Shown here: positions 15,101-17,319 of the stretch, piece after piece
Layout: each line of letters opens with the position of its first letter
How positions within the stretch are numbered: position 1 is the stretch's first letter
The notes under the pieces: generated by a model
Told to the model about the DNA's origin: nothing
The model's database searches: none
The model's input: only the letters and a program-made list of their open reading frames with translations
Assembly: GCA_002493865.1 (NCBI GenBank)
Contig: DLAC01000057.1
Location: 6,924-24,242 of the forward strand
DNA length: 17,319 nt
Origin: Caryophanales bacterium UBA7057
Lineage (GTDB): Bacteria > Bacillota_I > Bacilli_A > RF39 > UBA660
Direction: 5' to 3'
Translations under genes and position numbers: made by a program

Positions 15101-17185
15101 TCAGGTGGGGTAGAAGTTGGTACTTGGGATCAAGCTTTTGCACCTGGAACAAATTCTTATACAGTAGATGTGCTTGGTAATATTTCCTCAATTAACGTAG
15201 CGGCTACCTTAACAGATACTCGTGCTGAAATTGTTAGTGGTACAGGAGACCATTCTCTAAATGTAGGAGATGGCAATACAGTTACAATTCGTGTAAAAAG
15301 TGAATCTGGTGCTTTCAATGACTATACTATTAAAGTAGTAAGAGCACAAAAAACAGATAATGATTTAACAGATTTAACAGTTGATGGAACTACTGTTCCA
15401 GGATTTGATAAAGATACATTAGAATATACATTAACAAATGTACCTCACTCAACAACAAGTATTCAAATTGGTGCTACAAAATCAGATACAGATGCAACTG
15501 TTACTGGTACAGGAAATAAAGCATTACAAACAGGGTTAAATACATTTGAAGTAAAAGTAAAAGCACAAAATGGGGATATTAAGACTTATACCATTAAGAT
15601 TACAAGAGATAAAAATGACGAAGCAAGATTAAGTTCATTGGTAATTAGTGGACAAACTTTAAATACAACATTTGATAAAGATACATTTGATTATGAAATT
15701 ACCGTTGCTGAAACTAAAACAACATTATCACCAAATGAAATTACAGCCATTCCAGTAGATTCAAATGCAACTGTAGTAAAAGATGCTGCCTTAACTTTAT
15801 CTACAACCACTGATAATTTCTATGAAATCAATGTAACAGCAGAAGATGGGCATACACAAGAAACTTATACAATTAAAGTCATTCGTCCTCAATCAAGTGA
15901 CGCTACATTATCAAATGTAACAGTTACCGGTGGATCTTTATCACCAAACTTTGTACCAGCTGATGAAAACTATAAGATTACGCTTCCAATTGGAACTACA
16001 AGTTTTACAATCTCTGCAACACCAAATGTACCAACTACTAATGTATATGGAGAAGGAACTTATACTCTAGCAGATAGTCCAGTTCAAATCACAACTCGTG
16101 CAGAAAATGGGGCTACAAAAACATATACATTTACAGTTGAAGAAGCAAAGAGTAATGATGCAACACTCGCAAGTTTAAGTGTAACAGATCATACTTTAAC
16201 ACCAAACTTTGTACCAGCAGATGAGACTTATAGTATTGGAAATGTAATTTTTGGAACAACTCAATTAGAAATTAATGCAACACCAACGAACCTTACTTCT
16301 ACTGTAGAATATATAGATACAACGGGTGCTTCTCAAACAAGTAATATTATTTCAATACCAAATACACTTGGAGCAAATGCAGTCAAAGTAAAAGTAACGG
16401 CACCAGATGGACAAACAGAAAAAACTTATACAATCAACTATACAGTTAAAAAATCAGATAATGCGTTCCTAAGTAGTCTTACAGTAAACAATGGAACATT
16501 AGATCCAGCATTTGAAAAAACAAAATTAGAATATACAGTTAATGTTGATCGTACAGTTACAAGTATGGATATTACTGCTACGACAGAAGATACTACTGCT
16601 ACAATGCAAGTGAATGGAACTACAGTAACTTCACCATACACATTAACACTTTCACCACTTGCTAGTGGAGAAACGGTGGTAACAATTCTAGTAACTGCTC
16701 AGGATGGAACAGAAAAAACATATAAAGTAACAATCAATAGAGAAAACGATATTGCAGATAAGATTACATCAGATACTTATGGTCATACAATTGATGACAA
16801 TTATATTCGAACTGTAAAATTATATACAACTGGTAGTGAAATGAAAGATCAATTAGATAATCCAAATGAATACTTAGAAATCTGGACTGCTGATGAATCA
16901 GAACAAGTCGCAGATACAGATCCTGTCGCAACAGGTATGATTGTTAAACTAATGATTGACGGTTCTGAAAAAGATCGTAAATATATCGTGATTAAGGGAG
17001 ATCCTTCTGGAGATGGAGATATTGATATGTTCGATTCTGTAAAAGTAATTAATCACTATTTAGGATTCTCTACACTTACTGGAGCATTCTATGAAGCAGC
17101 AGATGTAAATAATGATGTTGATATTGATATGTTTGATTCAGTAAAAATAATTAATCATTATTTAGGAAATGCACTTTTGTACTAA
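12122..17185 (+). CDS. Giant secreted protein: cohesin-like domain, 14 cadherin-like repeats, X-module-like region, dockerin
   Basis: This is a 1687-residue exported protein. A signal peptide (1-26, cut near VFA) leads to a cohesin-like beta-sandwich (about 68-216), recognised by GDKVKPGTTVMVILNYSP, VSLNATLRYDSTKW and ELGYVFLKLNDDV. Fourteen cadherin-like beta-sandwich repeats follow (222-1543, about 83-109 residues each). They usually begin S-x-x-A/x-L-x-x-L-x-V and end near NG/DG-x-x-x-x-YT-x-x-V-x-R. A region of about 80 residues (1544-1625) resembles modules that often precede dockerins. The C-terminus is a type I dockerin with calcium loops at 1627-1638 and 1661-1672. Exactly six cysteines occur, in three close pairs (39/56, 396/408, 909/916). 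There is no catalytic domain, LPXTG, SLH or GW motif, so it is most likely structural or adhesive and held at the surface through its dockerin. The repeats are Thr/Val/Asn-rich with almost no aromatic core beyond Tyr. Confidence is high for architecture and low for biological role. Confidence 0.9.
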   Translation: MKKKLKYLVVSMILMFTAYLPNQVFAAAEHKLSLSAVACPVENYADKTGKDIYYACMDDYLNGNLTETITNGDKVKPGTTVMVILNYSPGDSHNVVSLNATLRYDSTKWTPLVQEGDDFYDETQFPKTGRKVTWATSFNVRGPGDISYYVEDTASTMTPISKDTELGYVFLKLNDDVSSNTDVTLTLGDEPGDVDFADDNGDQVRPYSLSNMTLTSPEAEQSSDATLKTLTVTNGSTTYTLDPTFTPGDATVTSYKAVVPNNITSVDLAATVNDTGATILPAGLGTKSVNVGDNNFDIVVTAANGDTETYTVNVYRLSNDATLSSLTLTNSISIGSIQAGKYTYTATVPYTTTSTNVSATANHTNATVKSGTGAWNLTNTGTTKNTRVVNVEAENCKTEYASVPGNSCTDQDYTIEITREEASSNKNLSDLTVDGTTVPGFSPATKTYTLTDVANSKSTMTIGATVEDTGKATIQSGTGNVNLTVGDNSFDVIVKAQDGTTETYTIKVKRLSNDIRLASLSITSTPQGTMSPAFSSTNTTGYTYSYDATVTQVTVTATVQDTGKASVAIVDTTSNPTATGTPQLNSATVNFGTTVTSASVIVTAEDGTVQAYPITFNRSQSSNKLLSSLSITPGILNETFAPTTFAYTTTVASTVENITVTAVPADAPRATIKSITGNTNLRFGTNTITVTVKAENGDEQPYTITVTREKSNVATLEDLTIDGTTVSGFNKNTFNYTISGSVPYNTTSVTVGTTKTDTNSTVTGDGSVNLTTGSNQIVVRVTAQNGVDFNEYKINIERDKNSDNTVHGLTVAGKTPTLNSEGKYEVTLPNGKTTLDPADVVVTVGEGATVTKGNSIPLSTTGVNTYEFTVRSESGSDKTYTVLVTREASTSTTLSKVTLNIGSDSSRSCIMSGDTCTITIPADTTDFTLTTEIPATSTISPVDGTPHSMALTDSTKNITLTVTAEDGTTTKDYTLVVEREKSTVNTLESITITSGGVEVGTWDQAFAPGTNSYTVDVLGNISSINVAATLTDTRAEIVSGTGDHSLNVGDGNTVTIRVKSESGAFNDYTIKVVRAQKTDNDLTDLTVDGTTVPGFDKDTLEYTLTNVPHSTTSIQIGATKSDTDATVTGTGNKALQTGLNTFEVKVKAQNGDIKTYTIKITRDKNDEARLSSLVISGQTLNTTFDKDTFDYEITVAETKTTLSPNEITAIPVDSNATVVKDAALTLSTTTDNFYEINVTAEDGHTQETYTIKVIRPQSSDATLSNVTVTGGSLSPNFVPADENYKITLPIGTTSFTISATPNVPTTNVYGEGTYTLADSPVQITTRAENGATKTYTFTVEEAKSNDATLASLSVTDHTLTPNFVPADETYSIGNVIFGTTQLEINATPTNLTSTVEYIDTTGASQTSNIISIPNTLGANAVKVKVTAPDGQTEKTYTINYTVKKSDNAFLSSLTVNNGTLDPAFEKTKLEYTVNVDRTVTSMDITATTEDTTATMQVNGTTVTSPYTLTLSPLASGETVVTILVTAQDGTEKTYKVTINRENDIADKITSDTYGHTIDDNYIRTVKLYTTGSEMKDQLDNPNEYLEIWTADESEQVADTDPVATGMIVKLMIDGSEKDRKYIVIKGDPSGDGDIDMFDSVKVINHYLGFSTLTGAFYEAADVNNDVDIDMFDSVKIINHYLGNALLY
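12785..16750 (+). repeat. Fourteen cadherin-like beta-sandwich repeats within the giant gene
   Basis: Repeat starts by residue are 222, 318, 423, 512, 621, 711, 802, 889, 982, 1079, 1166, 1258, 1344 and 1445; the last ends about 1543. Each carries the L-x-x-L-x-V first strand, a central F/Y-x-x-x-x-x-x-Y-x-x-x-V segment and a closing YT-I/V-x-V-x-R strand, the pattern of the Pfam cadherin-like family PF12733. Repeats 3, 6 and 10 share (T/V)DGTTV(P/S)GF. Repeats 12 and 13 share PNFVPADE. DNA identity between most copies is low, so the array is old, but repeats 12 and 13 share a 19-base identical block (15942-15960 and 16200-16218, 258 bases or 86 codons apart). Repeats 3 and 4 share 17 bases (13522-13538 and 13801-13817). 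Confidence 0.88.
16997..17182 (+). other. Type I dockerin domain coding segment
   Basis: Two F-hand calcium loops are spaced 34 residues apart, the family norm. Loop 1 is D1627-P-S-G-D-G-D-I-D-M-F-D1638. Loop 2 is D1661-V-N-N-D-V-D-I-D-M-F-D1672. Ligand positions 1, 3, 5, 9 and 12 are all occupied by D, S or N. Each loop is followed by a near-identical helix (SVKVINHYLG and SVKIINHYLG). The only weak point is Val instead of Gly at loop-2 position 6. Confidence 0.9.
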
Positions 17186-17218
17186 AACAAATCCAAAATG
17201 AAAATTTAGTTTTATAAT

Positions 17219-17263
17219 TATAGCGCTACTATTAGATTATATTTCATAATAGATAGCGCTATA
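17219..17263. repeat. Imperfect inverted repeat with two TAGCGCTA palindromes
   Basis: The left arm (17219-17234) and right arm (17247-17263) pair over 16 bp with one bulged A, around a 12-base AT-rich loop. Each arm contains the self-complementary 8-mer TAGCGCTA (17221-17228 and 17254-17261), with starts 33 bases apart. No T-run follows, so it is a poor intrinsic terminator on the top strand. It may end the giant transcript by structure or serve as a paired operator for a gene beyond the window. Confidence 0.7.
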
Positions 17264-17319
17264 AATATATATGGTTCAGTTCAAAGATAAAATGACGCCA
17301 ATTTTTAGAGTAAAGTCCG

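Noticed and set aside
14059..16641. Antisense open frames within the cadherin-like repeats (for example 14059-14325, 14758-15033, 16438-16641)
   Set aside because: They are Val/Ser/Thr-rich mirror images of the repeat coding strand, with no ribosome sites and no family resemblance.
12785..16750. Regular repeats as a CRISPR array or satellite DNA
   Set aside because: The periodicity (about 260-320 bases) is at protein level, with low nucleotide identity and an uninterrupted reading frame.
12122..17185. Giant protein as a cellulosomal scaffoldin or enzyme
   Set aside because: It has no carbohydrate-binding or catalytic module and at most one cohesin-like domain. The bulk is cadherin-like repeats, so a structural or adhesive role fits better.
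17213..17218. TATAAT just after the giant gene as a promoter for a downstream gene
   Set aside because: There is no acceptable -35 and no start codon with a ribosome site before the window ends, and the sequence is generally AT-rich.

Overview
The window is AT-rich (roughly one third G+C by eye) and looks chromosomal, from a Gram-positive low-GC bacterium (Bacillota). The evidence is AGGAGG-type ribosome sites, TTGACA/TATAAT promoters, an LCP ligase, a VanZ protein, and a tyrosine kinase split into separate membrane-adaptor and ATPase proteins (CpsC/CpsD). TGA acts as a stop and TGG as Trp, so the code is standard. The cohesin, dockerin and cadherin-like modules suggest an anaerobic, probably gut-associated member, but no species can be named from the sequence alone. 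No rRNA, tRNA, CRISPR array or complete mobile element was seen.

Region 1 (1-6034) is the distal part of a capsule or cell-surface polysaccharide locus. It holds the C-terminal half of a Wzx flippase (cut by the window edge), an LCP glycopolymer ligase and a VanZ-family membrane protein, in an overlapping operon closed by a perfect hairpin terminator. A solitary YhcG/DUF1016-type PDDEXK nuclease follows, with its own candidate promoter. Then come the tyrosine phosphoregulation genes: chain-length/kinase adaptor (CpsC), BY-kinase (CpsD) and PHP-type phosphatase (CpsB), with their own promoter and terminator.

Region 2 (6091-9378) is a tight three-gene operon: an ABCG-type ABC half-transporter, an RdgB/HAM1 (d)ITP/XTP pyrophosphatase, and an alpha/beta hydrolase of the monoacylglycerol-lipase type. 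Region 3 (9472-10472) is a single short-chain dehydrogenase resembling bacterial 3-alpha-hydroxysteroid dehydrogenases, closed by a bidirectional-looking terminator.

Region 4 (10499-17185) is the most interesting part: three separately promoted genes for exported or surface proteins. The first is a small secreted protein with a cohesin domain and a charged tail. The second is a single-pass membrane protein with a Cys pair. The third is a 1687-residue secreted protein with an N-terminal cohesin-like domain, 14 cadherin-like beta-sandwich repeats, an X-module-like region and a C-terminal type I dockerin with both calcium loops intact. A cohesin protein beside a dockerin protein, with no glycoside hydrolase in sight, suggests a calcium-dependent, non-cellulosomal surface assembly. 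The giant gene has the longest, most motif-rich upstream region (tandem terminators, a DnaA-box-like 9-mer, several GTCAA motifs) and is followed by a pair of identical 8-bp palindromes near the right edge.
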